A DNA stretch of 64,000 bases from Flavobacterium columnare NBRC 100251 = ATCC 23463 (lineage in GTDB: Bacteria > Bacteroidota > Bacteroidia > Flavobacteriales > Flavobacteriaceae). This document shows positions 37,220 to 45,873 of this stretch, in pieces. Position 1 is the stretch's first letter, and every line of letters starts with the position of its first letter. A program made the translations under genes and the position numbers. The stretch lies in the NCBI RefSeq assembly GCF_002530675.1, contig NZ_PCMX01000053.1, forward strand, positions 1 through 64,000. Reading direction: 5' to 3'. The notes beneath the pieces are model-generated. The model made no database searches and was not told where the DNA came from. It was given only the letters and a program-made list of their open reading frames with translations.

Positions 37220-39175
37220 TTACCAAATGATTTTTTTGGTTTCGTAATCTCCGTTTGAATAAGTTACTCTGGTAATAATTACGTTATTTGTTTTAGGTAC
37301 GTTTTTAGTAAAACTTTGAACATTAGGTACTGTTTGTTGTAAAAGGATTTTACCTTGTGCATCAGTTATTAAAATAGCACTAAATTCTTTGTTGGATTTT
37401 AGGTTAATTTGATCTTCTTCTGTTGCTATTATTAATTGATTTTCTATCTCCATTGATTTACGTAATACTTCTGTGTTTAAAGAAACAGTAGGCGTTACTA
37501 ATTCTAAAGTATATTGATCTGTATTAAGTTTAGAGTAATCAATTGTTATATTCTCATTTTTACTAAAATTATGAGTTTGAATTAAATTGTTTTTTTGATC
37601 AAAAAGGTAGATTGTTATGTCTTCGTTTTCAAATCCTTTTCTATTGATAGTCCAAAGTCCTTCTTTGTTTTCGGTTACTAATTCTTTAGTAGCTACTTTT
37701 ATAGAATTTTCTTTTGCATAAGCAACTTTGTACGTTTGATTGTTATGTTTCATTTCTACAATGTATGCGCCTTCTTTTAAATCCTCTAGTTTTTTGCTGA
37801 TCATTTTATTACTAGCTGAATTTGCGTCAAAACCATAAATATTTGTGATTTCGAAGTTACCATTCTTGTTTTGAGTTGGGATAAGTGGGTGTAACTGGGA
37901 TTTGTTAAATTCTATGATAGGTTCTTTAGAAGTTCTGTCTGAATACATAGCGTTCCAATTGAGTAAGCCTCCTGTTCTATGCCAGTTGAATTTAGCAATA
38001 GAAGCTATTAGCCAAGGGAAAACACCTCCTGCATGTCCTAAAGGGCCTAAGTTGGTAGCGTTAATTTTGTATTTAGATAAATCAAAAAGTGAATAATAGT
38101 TTCTTTGTACTTTTTCTGTTTTTAAAGCATTTTGAAAAGGTATTTCAGCATCTGCAGTAGTGTATGACATCGTTGTAGGTGTTGTGTTATGAAAATCATA
38201 TACATCACTTTTTTTTAAGAAATCTCTTAAAGGATTACTAGGACCAGATGCGGTTTTAATATATTCTTTAGTGAATAGAGTTTTCCATTTTAGAGGCCCC
38301 CAATCAAGTCCTCCTTCTTCCTTAAGAACGTGTTTTTTGTAAGTTTCTTGAAACTCTGGAGAAATCATTTCTGTAAAGCTTTTCTGATATTGTTTGTATC
38401 CTAAACTGTGTGCACCGTTTACGATATAAGCAATAAAAGCAGATGAAGGGTAATCTTCATTAGCTAGTACGCGATCTTCATAAGTCGTTTTAGATAAATC
38501 GTATGGACCTGCTCCAGCATATACTTGTTTGAAGTTAAAACGTTTGTATTTTTCTGTATTGTATTTTAATACAGCCATAGTCGAGTGACCTCCTTGGGAG
38601 TAACCAGATAGGAAATATTCGTTATATCTTTTTACTCCTTTTTGGTTCAAGAATGTATCTGCTGCTGTAAGCATATCTATACTAGCAGAAGCTTCTGTTT
38701 TTGCATCAGCATATGGGTGTACGCCTTCTGAATCACCTAGTCCTAGGTAATCAGGTGATACAACATAGTAGCCATTAAGTGCATATAGCATATCAAGAAT
38801 AAATCCGCCTTCACGGGTGCTTTTAAGATTAGAAGGAACATTTGCTCTTTTGTCTGCTGTAGGGTGTTCTAATAAAACGGTTGAAAGAGGATAATCAACT
38901 TTAGGGAACATTACTAGACCATGTGCCTTTACAAGTTTGTCGTGGTGGTCTGTAGTCCAGTAAGTTAGTTTGTATCCTTCTAAGCCTTTAACAAGAAATT
39001 GAAAAAGTTTAGCTACACCTGTGGGTAATTTAATGTTTCCAAAACCAGCCATTCTTTGAAGTACTTGGTGGGCAGAATCGTCCATTTTTTTTTCAACACT
39101 AATCAAATCACCTGGTTGCTGGGCAAAGGTTGATAGTGAAATAAATAATGATAATACGAGTAAAGTTTTTCTCAT
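37220..39175 (-). CDS. Secreted alpha/beta-hydrolase (lipase-like) with T9SS sorting tail
   Basis: 651 residues. Signal peptide (MRKTLLVLSLFISLSTFAQ). The hydrolase domain (about 40-410) has the nucleophile elbow GYSQGGHST, an Asp in YTTADAEIPFQNA, and a His in GPLGHAGGVFPW. A linker and beta-rich domain (430-560) lead to a type A C-terminal sorting domain ending ITDAQGKILLQQTV...VTYSNGDYETKKIIW. Such tails direct export by the type IX system across the outer membrane. Substrate probably an ester or lipid; not decided. Confidence 0.85.
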   Translation of the reverse strand: MRKTLLVLSLFISLSTFAQQPGDLISVEKKMDDSAHQVLQRMAGFGNIKLPTGVAKLFQFLVKGLEGYKLTYWTTDHHDKLVKAHGLVMFPKVDYPLSTVLLEHPTADKRANVPSNLKSTREGGFILDMLYALNGYYVVSPDYLGLGDSEGVHPYADAKTEASASIDMLTAADTFLNQKGVKRYNEYFLSGYSQGGHSTMAVLKYNTEKYKRFNFKQVYAGAGPYDLSKTTYEDRVLANEDYPSSAFIAYIVNGAHSLGYKQYQKSFTEMISPEFQETYKKHVLKEEGGLDWGPLKWKTLFTKEYIKTASGPSNPLRDFLKKSDVYDFHNTTPTTMSYTTADAEIPFQNALKTEKVQRNYYSLFDLSKYKINATNLGPLGHAGGVFPWLIASIAKFNWHRTGGLLNWNAMYSDRTSKEPIIEFNKSQLHPLIPTQNKNGNFEITNIYGFDANSASNKMISKKLEDLKEGAYIVEMKHNNQTYKVAYAKENSIKVATKELVTENKEGLWTINRKGFENEDITIYLFDQKNNLIQTHNFSKNENITIDYSKLNTDQYTLELVTPTVSLNTEVLRKSMEIENQLIIATEEDQINLKSNKEFSAILITDAQGKILLQQTVPNVQSFTKNVPKTNNVIITRVTYSNGDYETKKIIW

Positions 39176-39263
39176 AAAAAAAAAGATTAAATTATTGTTA
39201 ATAAAAACGCAAATTTAATCTTTTTTCAAAATACTGTGATGGTATTTTTTGTTTTGATGTTTT

Positions 39264-39593
39264 TTACTCTAATGTATCGTTTTCAAATTCTATAATATAT
39301 ATATCTTCGTTTTCACGTTTCATATAGTATTTTTCACGAGCATATTTTTCAATTTCATTGGAACTTTTTAACTTTTTGATTTGTTCAAGGTCTTTTGAAA
39401 TTTCCTCTTTGTAATATTTTTTATTATCTTCTAGTTCTTCAATTTCTTTGTTTAAGACTTGATGATCTAAATAAGAATAGTTGTCTAGAAAAAGCATCCA
39501 GATTAAAAAGAAAGCACTGACTAAAAAGTATTTGTTACTGATTATTTTAAACCAATATTTTCTTTTTAAGAAGTTTTTTAAAGATTGAAACAT
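39264..39593 (-). CDS. FtsB/DivIC-like septum formation initiator protein
   Basis: 109 residues: short basic N-terminus, one membrane helix (about 20-38, YFLVSAFFLIWMLFL), then a coiled coil (LNKEIEELEDNKKYYKEEI) and the short motif IEKYAREKYYMKRENEDIYII typical of DivIC/FtsB. Acts with FtsL in the divisome. It follows udk on the same strand, a common Bacteroidota arrangement. Confidence 0.88.
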   Translation of the reverse strand: MFQSLKNFLKRKYWFKIISNKYFLVSAFFLIWMLFLDNYSYLDHQVLNKEIEELEDNKKYYKEEISKDLEQIKKLKSSNEIEKYAREKYYMKRENEDIYIIEFENDTLE

Positions 39594-39635
39594 ATTCTAA
39601 TACAAATTCTTTTGATAATAAATAAAAAAGCAAAT

Positions 39636-40244
39636 TTAAGAAATCCGTTGATTAATAACAGCTCTTACTACATCAATGGCAACCGTGTTGTATTTGTCAT
39701 TTGGTATAATGATGTCAGCAAAAGCTTTAGTAGGTTCTATAAATTGTTCGTGCATTGGTTTTAGTGTGGTTTGATAACGATTTAGAACTTCTTCCATATC
39801 TCGACCTCTTTCAGCAATGTCGCGTTTTAATCGTCTGATTAATCGTTCGTCTGAATCTGCATGAACAAAAATTTTAATATCAAACATATCTCGGAGTTCA
39901 GGGTTGGTTAGGATTAAAATACCTTCAACAATCATTACTTTTCGGGGTAAGGTATGAATGGTGTCTCCAGTGCGATTATGTTTAACAAACGAATATACCG
40001 GTTGATCGATTGCTTTTCCTTCTTTAAGATCTTTTAGGTGTTCGACTAACAAAGTAAAGTCAATTGAACGAGGGTGGTCAAAATTAATTTTTGTTCTTTC
40101 TTCTAAGCTTAAATCGCTTGTTTCTTTGTAATAATGATCTTGTGAAATAATACCTACCTCTGTTTCAGGTAGTTCATTCATGATTTGATGAACTACAGTT
40201 GTTTTTCCTGAGCCTGTGCCGCCTGCAATACCTATAATTAACAT
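39636..40244 (-). CDS. udk: Uridine kinase
   Basis: 202 residues, normal. Phosphorylates uridine and cytidine in pyrimidine salvage. P-loop GIAGGTGSGKTTV (6-18), SQDHYYK, NFDHPRSIDF, VEGILIL and RRLKRDIAERGRD are family signatures. Its promoter is one of the clearest in the window. Confidence 0.95.
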   Translation of the reverse strand: MLIIGIAGGTGSGKTTVVHQIMNELPETEVGIISQDHYYKETSDLSLEERTKINFDHPRSIDFTLLVEHLKDLKEGKAIDQPVYSFVKHNRTGDTIHTLPRKVMIVEGILILTNPELRDMFDIKIFVHADSDERLIRRLKRDIAERGRDMEEVLNRYQTTLKPMHEQFIEPTKAFADIIIPNDKYNTVAIDVVRAVINQRIS

Positions 40245-40266
40245 ACTTTTTTGGAATTTTAAAATG

Positions 40267-40297
40267 CAAAAGTAGTTTTTTTTGAAGTTCTATCAAA
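40267..40297 (-). promoter_or_regulatory. Consensus Bacteroidota promoter of udk
   Basis: Read on the minus strand: TTTG (complement of 40294-40297), 19 bases, TACTTTTG (complement of 40267-40274). Both boxes match the TTTG / TANNTTTG consensus with the expected spacing, and the -7 box lies 23 bases before the udk ATG. Confidence 0.75.
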
Positions 40298-40319
40298 TTT
40301 AGTTAGTAGAGATAATAAA

Positions 40320-40347
40320 AAAAACCTTTCGATAAAGAAAGGTTTTT
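40320..40347 (-). terminator. Terminator after the tRNA-Pro pair
   Basis: AAAACCTTTC GATAAA GAAAGGTTTT: a perfect 10-base stem with a T-run on the minus strand, directly downstream of the second tRNA. Confidence 0.8.
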
Positions 40348-40348
40348 G

Positions 40349-40423
40349 TCGGGGTGGCAGGATTCGAACCTGCGACCTCCTGGTCCCAAACCAGGCGCGA
40401 TGACCGGGCTACGCTACACCCCG
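40349..40423 (-). tRNA. tRNA-Pro(UGG), downstream copy
   Basis: Minus-strand cloverleaf: acceptor CGGGGTG / CACCCCG with discriminator A, D-arm GCGTAGCCCGG, anticodon stem CCTGG / CCAGG with loop TTTGGGA (anticodon TGG), T-arm GCAGG TTCGAAT CCTGC. CCA is not encoded. Identical to the upstream copy over all 75 bases. Confidence 0.97.
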
Positions 40424-40450
40424 TGGTGTTCTTGGGTTTATAAGCTTTCG

Positions 40451-40525
40451 TCGGGGTGGCAGGATTCGAACCTGCGACCTCCTGGTCCCAAACCAGGCGC
40501 GATGACCGGGCTACGCTACACCCCG
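40451..40525 (-). tRNA. tRNA-Pro(UGG), upstream copy
   Basis: Same cloverleaf and anticodon as the copy at 40349-40423, separated from it by 27 bases. The two are surely cotranscribed and processed apart, doubling the dose of this tRNA. Confidence 0.97.
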
Positions 40526-40904
40526 AAAGCGGGTGCAAATATAAAGATATTTGTTTGTAATATGCAAGTGTTTTTTAGAATATTTATTGTTTAGGATTGA
40601 TTTTTTTAGTAAAATGGTTGAATATTGGTTTTTTGTGTTTAGATGAATCGTTTTAAGGTTGAAATTGTTGTTTTGAATTATATTTATGATTTGTATATGA
40701 AAGAGTTTTATACAACAAAATAAAAGAGGTTTGGAAAAAGTAAAAAAAAGAACTTCTTTTTTACTTTTTTAGAAGGGTTAAAGAAAAATAGAGGGATTGG
40801 GTTTTATTGAGTTTCTCTTTTTTAAGTTTGTTGTAGAAAAAGAATGGGTTTGATCGTTTATAACCACTTCAAAAAACTCCGTTCTTTGAAGTGGTATTGT
40901 TAAC
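40526..40904. other. Non-coding region: tRNA promoter and hairpins
   Basis: Holds the tRNA-Pro promoter: on the minus strand TATATTTG (complement of 40536-40543) as -7, with a partial -33 near 40565. At 40735-40769 AAAAAGTAAAAAA and its exact complement form a 13-base hairpin of unknown role. The tpiA terminator is at 40863-40895. The remainder is AT-rich with no supported gene. Confidence 0.6.
40863..40895 (-). terminator. Terminator of tpiA
   Basis: ACCACTTCAAA / TTTGAAGTGGT, a perfect 11-base stem with an 11-base loop, just downstream of the tpiA stop. Confidence 0.75.
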
Positions 40905-41654
40905 TTATATTCCTTTTATAATATTTATAAAATCATTTGTGGTTAAAGAGGCTCCTCCTATTAAACCTCCATCAACGTCAGGTTGAGAAAAAATTTCTTT
41001 GGCATTTTCTGGTTTAACGCTTCCTCCGTATAAAATGGAAACATTTTCTGCAATCTCATTTCCGTAACGTTCTAGAATTGTTTGTCGGATGAATTTATGC
41101 ATTTCTTGTGCTTGTTCAGGAGAAGCTGTTTCTCCTGTGCCAATGGCCCAAACGGGTTCGTAAGCTAAAATTATATTTTTCCAATCAGAAGCATTTAAAT
41201 GGAATAGAGCGTCTTTTAATTGGTATTCTACTATATTAAAATGTTGTGTGTTTTGACGGTGTTTTAATTCTTCCCCAAAGCAGAAAATAATTTTCATTTC
41301 GTGCTTTAGTGCTGTGTTTACTTTATTGGCTAATAAAGCATCGGTTTCATGAAAATAAGCACGACGTTCAGAATGTCCTAAAATAACGGTTTGAATCCCA
41401 ATATTTGTTAGCATATCAGCGGATATTTCTCCCGTAAAAGCACCGCCTTCTGCTTGGTGCATATTTTGAGCAACAACTTCTATAGAAGTCCCTTTAGTTT
41501 GTTCTACAGCTTGAGTTAAGTTAATAAAAGTAGGGGCTATGATGATTTTAGCGTCTGTTTTTGGAAGATTTATAATTAAGTCCGCTATCAATTCTTGTGT
41601 TTGTTTAGCATTTTTATTCATTTTCCAATTACCAGCTACTATTTTTTGTCTCAT
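40905..41654 (-). CDS. tpiA: Triosephosphate isomerase
   Basis: 249 residues. Interconverts dihydroxyacetone phosphate and glyceraldehyde 3-phosphate. GNWKMNK (Lys11), LGHSERRAYF (His94), LAYEPVWAIGTG (Glu166), and YGGSVKPENA with GGLIGGASL are all present. TATCTTTG on the minus strand (complement of 41682-41689) is a good -7 box about 28 bases before the start. Confidence 0.97.
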   Translation of the reverse strand: MRQKIVAGNWKMNKNAKQTQELIADLIINLPKTDAKIIIAPTFINLTQAVEQTKGTSIEVVAQNMHQAEGGAFTGEISADMLTNIGIQTVILGHSERRAYFHETDALLANKVNTALKHEMKIIFCFGEELKHRQNTQHFNIVEYQLKDALFHLNASDWKNIILAYEPVWAIGTGETASPEQAQEMHKFIRQTILERYGNEIAENVSILYGGSVKPENAKEIFSQPDVDGGLIGGASLTTNDFINIIKGI

Positions 41655-41739
41655 ATTATAAATAATTAGGATTTAAGAGTGCAAAGATATGTCTTTTAAC
41701 AAGTTAAAATATCTTTTAATTCGATATGATTTTGTTTGT

Positions 41740-42234
41740 TTACAAAGTTTTTAAAAGGGTGTTTATTTTTTCAGTATCTTTTTCGATGGCTCTGAATAGA
41801 ACCACTTTCCCTTTTTTATCTAAAATAATGTATCTGGGTATCCAGTCTAAATTTACTGATTTTCCGAAATTGCCTTTCATGGTTTCTCCTACATACAAAT
41901 GGTCTCCTATTAGTTCGTGTTTTTCAATTCCTATTTTCCACGTTTCTGGAGTTTTGTCAAAAGAAATGAAAACAAATTTAGTATCTGGATTTTCTATTTG
42001 TAATTTTTTTAGGTTGGGCATATTTTTAATGCAATCGCCACACCACGAAGCCCAAAATTCTAGAACAATACTTTTTTCTGTATTTTGAGATATTATTTCT
42101 TTTAATGTAATTTTTTGACCGTTAATGTCAGTCAAAGAATAATTTAAGGTTTCATTATTGAGTTGTGTATCCTGTGCTTTTGAGCATGAGATGTTAAGTA
42201 TTATTGTGAGTATTAATGTTATTATTTTTTTCAT
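41740..42234 (-). CDS. TlpA-like thioredoxin-fold lipoprotein
   Basis: 164 residues. Lipoprotein signal MKKIITLILTIILNISC with Cys17. The thioredoxin-like domain has EFWASWCGDCIKNMPNLKK (CGDC redox pair), a cis-Pro-type segment VNLDWIPRYIILDKKGKV, and a C-terminal helix. A periplasmic thiol reductase or oxidant. Its start is one base after the stop of the DoxX/thioredoxin gene, so the two act in one operon, probably passing electrons to periplasmic thiols. Confidence 0.85.
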   Translation of the reverse strand: MKKIITLILTIILNISCSKAQDTQLNNETLNYSLTDINGQKITLKEIISQNTEKSIVLEFWASWCGDCIKNMPNLKKLQIENPDTKFVFISFDKTPETWKIGIEKHELIGDHLYVGETMKGNFGKSVNLDWIPRYIILDKKGKVVLFRAIEKDTEKINTLLKTL

Positions 42235-42235
42235 T

Positions 42236-43324
42236 TTATTTTAATTGAGTAAAGGGTTTATTAATTAATTCTTGATAATTCTTAGGATTGAATTGATTTT
42301 CATTAATGCCAAAATAATATTTGTATTCATGTCCATTCCATAAGTATTTTACACCAGGAGTATCTTTTCCCGTTCCCAATAATTTCCAGAAGGGAATGAT
42401 TTCAATTATTTTGTAAGGGTATTCAGCACCTGTTTCTTGAAAGAAATCGGGTATTTTTTCGGGTTCTTCGTTCATAAAAAGAACTAGTATTTCAGGAAAA
42501 TTTTTATTTGTACGTTTTAACTCTGTTAGTTCTTTTGCTGCTTGACGGCAATGATCACAACCAGGAACAAAGAAGCATAAGGTTTTACGGCCATTATCAA
42601 TGTTAGAAAAGAACTGGGCGTAACCTGATTTCTTTTTGGAAGGTTCATTAATTGTTTTTTCTTCTTTTATTTTTTCTAATGGTTGTTTTATGGAGTCTTT
42701 AATGACTGTTTTTTGTATAACAGAATCTTTTTGAATCATTGAAGAATCAATGTTAGTTGTGTTTGTCGAATCTATCGTGATCTCGGTTGGTAAGTCTAAT
42801 TCACTTGCTGATTTGATAGGAGCTAATATGAAAATTATAAGGATAGAGATTAATGTAATTAGATTTATTGGCCAAATTTTATGGATTTCTGTATTGTCTT
42901 TTGGTAACATAAAAAGAATTAAGCCAAGAAGGATAATAGCAACTACGTTTTTGATGATGGCTTCTATGGGAGTCATAGGTATTAATTCTCCAAAACAACC
43001 GCAGTTGCCTGAATTACCACCATTAATGAACGTTTCGTAAGATAAATGAATTACAAAAACAATAAGTAGCGTAATGGTTGCAGGGATGATTATTTTTTTT
43101 AGATAGTTATTTTGTAGAATGAGTATCCCTAACGCCATTTCGATACCTATTAAAATTCTTGAAAACCAAGGGGCTATACTTTCAGAAAATCCTAAAGGAT
43201 ACAATTGTTTTACTTCAAAAGTTGAGATTGCAAAATAGGGGGACGGGTACATTTTTGCAATAGCTGATATGATGAACAGCAATGCTATTATGATTCGGAA
43301 TAGGATCGTTAGGTTTTTTTTCAT
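42236..43324 (-). CDS. DoxX/MauE-like membrane protein fused to a thioredoxin-like domain
   Basis: 362 residues. The N-terminal 150 residues form four to five membrane helices of the MauE/DoxX type with a conserved NCGCFGELIPMTP loop. After a membrane helix (about 153-170) and a charged linker comes a thioredoxin-like domain from about 240 with FVPGCDHCRQAAKEL (CDHC pair). Such fusions in Bacteroidota probably feed reducing power across the membrane in cysteine redox pathways; the partner substrates are unknown. Cotranscribed with the TlpA-like lipoprotein. Confidence 0.8.
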   Translation of the reverse strand: MKKNLTILFRIIIALLFIISAIAKMYPSPYFAISTFEVKQLYPLGFSESIAPWFSRILIGIEMALGILILQNNYLKKIIIPATITLLIVFVIHLSYETFINGGNSGNCGCFGELIPMTPIEAIIKNVVAIILLGLILFMLPKDNTEIHKIWPINLITLISILIIFILAPIKSASELDLPTEITIDSTNTTNIDSSMIQKDSVIQKTVIKDSIKQPLEKIKEEKTINEPSKKKSGYAQFFSNIDNGRKTLCFFVPGCDHCRQAAKELTELKRTNKNFPEILVLFMNEEPEKIPDFFQETGAEYPYKIIEIIPFWKLLGTGKDTPGVKYLWNGHEYKYYFGINENQFNPKNYQELINKPFTQLK

Positions 43325-43381
43325 TTTTTTTCATTTTTAAAACATATAAGCTCTATAGATTTAGGTCTTATGTGATTGAAA

Positions 43382-43924
43382 TTATTTTATGTTTTCTAAT
43401 AAAATTAGGGCAAAAACGGAATAATTAATCATGTCTTGGTAATTCGCGTCAATGCCTTCACTTACTAAAGTTTTTCCTTTGTTATCTTCGATTTGTTTTA
43501 CTCGTAAAATTTTTTGTAAAATAAGATCGGTTAATGAACTTACTCGCATATCGCGCCAAGCTTCGCCATAATCATGGTTTTTAGCTTCCATAAGCTGTTT
43601 GGTAATTAGTATTTTTTCGTCATATAATTTTATGGCTTCCTCTACATTTAGATCGGGTTGTGTTGCAACCCCTTTATCTAACTGGATCAGAGCCATGATG
43701 GAGTAGTTTATGATACCTATAAATTCAGAAGTTTCGTCCTCGTTTATTTTTTTTACTTCGTTTTCTTGTAAGGAACGGATGCGTTGAGCTTTTATGAAAA
43801 TTTGATCTGTCAGAGAAGGTAAGCGTAAAATGCGCCAAGCACTGCCATAATCTTTCATTTTTTTAGTGTATAAATCACGACAGTTGTTTATTATTGTATC
43901 GTATTGTTGAGATGTATTACTCAT
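43382..43924 (-). CDS. DUF1599 family protein
   Basis: 180 residues made of two similar halves: KMKDYGSAWRILRLPSLTDQ and AKNHDYGEAWRDMRVSSLTD, each followed by ILxKxxRxxQ-like helices and an INYSxxALI segment. This internal duplication is the DUF1599 hallmark. The family is linked to nucleotide metabolism or modification by comparative studies, without a proven reaction. Divergently transcribed from folP; the shared spacer holds a -7 box for each direction (TATATTTG 43933-43940 plus; complement of CAAAAATA 43954-43961 minus). Confidence 0.88.
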   Translation of the reverse strand: MSNTSQQYDTIINNCRDLYTKKMKDYGSAWRILRLPSLTDQIFIKAQRIRSLQENEVKKINEDETSEFIGIINYSIMALIQLDKGVATQPDLNVEEAIKLYDEKILITKQLMEAKNHDYGEAWRDMRVSSLTDLILQKILRVKQIEDNKGKTLVSEGIDANYQDMINYSVFALILLENIK

Positions 43925-43991
43925 TTGTATGTTATATTTGCGTCAAATTTTTTCAAAAATAGGGATTTTTAAATAAAATGCTGTTAATAAA

Positions 43992-44819
43992 ATGCAAATG
44001 GCTACGATAAACTGTAAAGGAAAACTGGTTGATTTAAGGAAGCCCAAAGTAATGGGAATTTTAAATATAACGCCTGATTCTTTTTATGATGGAGGAAAGT
44101 TAAAAACGGATCTTTTCGTTTTAGAACAAGCTGAAAAAATGGTACTTGATGGTGCTTTTTTTTTAGATGTAGGAGGGCAATCAACAAGACCTAATGCTCC
44201 GTTTTTGTCCGCAGATGAAGAATTGGGTAGGATAGAGGAAATCGTTTTGCTTTTGATAGCTAAGTTTCCAGATGTATTAGTGTCTATTGATACCTTTCAT
44301 AGTAAAGTAGCTGATGAGTGTTTGCAAATAGGGGCTTCTTTGATTAATGATATTTCAGCCGGTGGATTAGATGCGAATATGTTTCGTGTTATTGCTAAAC
44401 ATAATGTGCCATTTGTTATGATGCATTTGAAAGGGACTCCTAAGACAATGCAGCAAATGGTGGATTATGATGATTTGCTTAAGGAAATTTTGTTTTATTT
44501 TTCGGAAAAAATAGCAAAGGCAAGGAGTTATGGTATTAACGATTTGATTCTTGATCCTGGTTTTGGGTTTTCTAAAACCTTCGAGCAAAATTTTGAATTA
44601 TTATCTAAAATGGAACTTCTATCTATAGCTGAATTACCTATTCTTGTAGGGATGTCTAGAAAATCAATGATTTATAAAACATTAGATCTTACAGCACAAG
44701 AAGCATTAAATGGGACTACTGTTTTAAATACGATTGCAATAACTAAAGGGGCTTCTATTTTGCGGGTACATGATGTGAAGGAAGCGGTGGAGGCTATTAG
44801 ACTTTGTGAAATGATATGA
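43992..44819 (+). CDS. folP: Dihydropteroate synthase
   Basis: 275 residues. Joins p-aminobenzoate to hydroxymethyl-dihydropterin pyrophosphate in folate synthesis; the sulfonamide target. MGILNITPDSFYDGGK, DVGGQSTRPNA, SIDTFHSKVA, LINDISAGG, MHLKGTPKTMQ, LDPGFGFSKT and GMSRKSM are the family signatures in order. A second ATG two codons in (43998) is an equally good start. Confidence 0.96.
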   Translation: MQMATINCKGKLVDLRKPKVMGILNITPDSFYDGGKLKTDLFVLEQAEKMVLDGAFFLDVGGQSTRPNAPFLSADEELGRIEEIVLLLIAKFPDVLVSIDTFHSKVADECLQIGASLINDISAGGLDANMFRVIAKHNVPFVMMHLKGTPKTMQQMVDYDDLLKEILFYFSEKIAKARSYGINDLILDPGFGFSKTFEQNFELLSKMELLSIAELPILVGMSRKSMIYKTLDLTAQEALNGTTVLNTIAITKGASILRVHDVKEAVEAIRLCEMI

Positions 44820-44832
44820 GGCAATGGAAATA

Positions 44833-44879
44833 AAAAAAGGATGTTCAAGAATGAATATAGAATATGAACATCCTTTTTT
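44833..44879 (+). terminator. Terminator of folP
   Basis: AAAAAAGGATGTTCA (44833-44847) and TGAACATCCTTTTTT (44865-44879) form a perfect 15-base stem with a T-tract. Confidence 0.85.
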
Positions 44880-44964
44880 CGTGTAGGTATTTTGAACCTT
44901 TTTGGATAAAATTTCTTATATCCGATTTTTTTTCTAAAGGGAATATTGTTAAGAAAGGCTTTTC

Positions 44965-45381
44965 TTAGTTACAATATTTTAATAATTCTTTTTCTTGAGT
45001 GCCTGATTTTTTTAAATCGTTGCATACTGAATCGGTTTTCCCTAATTCAATATTAGCCTTAGCTCTATAATAATTTAATAAATTTTCTTTTGGACCAATA
45101 GCTAAACCTTTAGTGCAAATTTCAACACATTCTGAATATTGTTTGTTTTCAAAATAGGCTTGTGTTAAGTAAAAATAAGGTGATTTATGCTCTTTATTAG
45201 ATGAAATTAATTTGTTTAGCATCTCTATAGCATCAGGGTATTTTTTAGAATTTAATTTTTCTAGTGCTTTAGAAAAAAGCGTATTTTCTTCAGGTGTAAA
45301 AGGATTATCAACTATTTCTTCATTTTGAGCAAATGTGATAAGACTTGATAATAAAGTAATAAAGAAGATTATTTTTTTCAT
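44965..45381 (-). CDS. Small secreted TPR protein
   Basis: 138 residues. Signal peptide MKKIIFFITLLSSLITFAQ, then about three TPR-like helix pairs (ALEKLNSKKYPDAIEMLNKL, SPYFYLTQAYFENKQYSECV, NLLNYYRAKANIELGKTDSV) and a C-terminal C-N-D-L-K-K...YC pattern. Periplasmic scaffold-type protein; function unknown. It stands alone between folP and the thioesterase. Confidence 0.75.
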   Translation of the reverse strand: MKKIIFFITLLSSLITFAQNEEIVDNPFTPEENTLFSKALEKLNSKKYPDAIEMLNKLISSNKEHKSPYFYLTQAYFENKQYSECVEICTKGLAIGPKENLLNYYRAKANIELGKTDSVCNDLKKSGTQEKELLKYCN

Positions 45382-45449
45382 ATTAGTAGGTTTTAAAAAT
45401 CAAATTTAATCAAATTTAATCACTTGGTTATTTGTTTTAGAAAAAAGTT

Positions 45450-45866
45450 TTATGATTCAATAACTGCTGTTGTAAATAATTGTGCTATTTGTGGGATGGT
45501 GTCTGGAGCGACAGGGCGACCATCTTTTATAGCTACACCTGTTACTTTAGCAGACACCATTAGTTTGTTGTCGGATAGGCGAATGATGTTTTGATGGAAG
45601 ATTACTTTTAGATTTCCTTCTTTTTCAGCACGTACTTCTACTTTAAAATGGTCTCGGCTAATAAGTGAATTTTTAAAATTGATTTCAATGCTTTTTACGA
45701 CTAATAAGATATTTTTTTGAGCAAATTCAACAAAGTCTACTCCATGGTGGTGTAAAAACTGATGTCGAGCGTGCTCGAGGTAATTTTGATAAACGGAATT
45801 GTTCACGATTCCTTGTACGTCTAATTCGTAATTGCGAACAGACATTTCAATAAAAAAATTTTCCAT
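45450..45866 (-). CDS. Acyl-CoA thioesterase, hotdog fold (YbgC/4HBT-like)
   Basis: 138 residues, single hotdog domain. YELDVQGIVNNSVYQNYLEHARHQFL matches the 4HBT active-site helix (given here in pieces: YELDVQGIVNN, YQNYLEHAR). It would hydrolyse acyl-CoA esters; chain length is unknown. It follows the ABC exporter gene on the same strand by 7 bases, suggesting a shared transcript. Confidence 0.85.
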   Translation of the reverse strand: MENFFIEMSVRNYELDVQGIVNNSVYQNYLEHARHQFLHHHGVDFVEFAQKNILLVVKSIEINFKNSLISRDHFKVEVRAEKEGNLKVIFHQNIIRLSDNKLMVSAKVTGVAIKDGRPVAPDTIPQIAQLFTTAVIES

Positions 45867-45873
45867 TGTAGAT

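Noticed and set aside
40349-40525. Two-unit direct repeat that could suggest a CRISPR array
   Set aside because: The repeats are 75-base tRNA cloverleaves; there are only two units and no cas genes. No CRISPR array was seen in the window.
40299-40594. Open frames on both strands across the tRNA pair
   Set aside because: Their repeated peptide is just the translation of the two identical tRNA genes.
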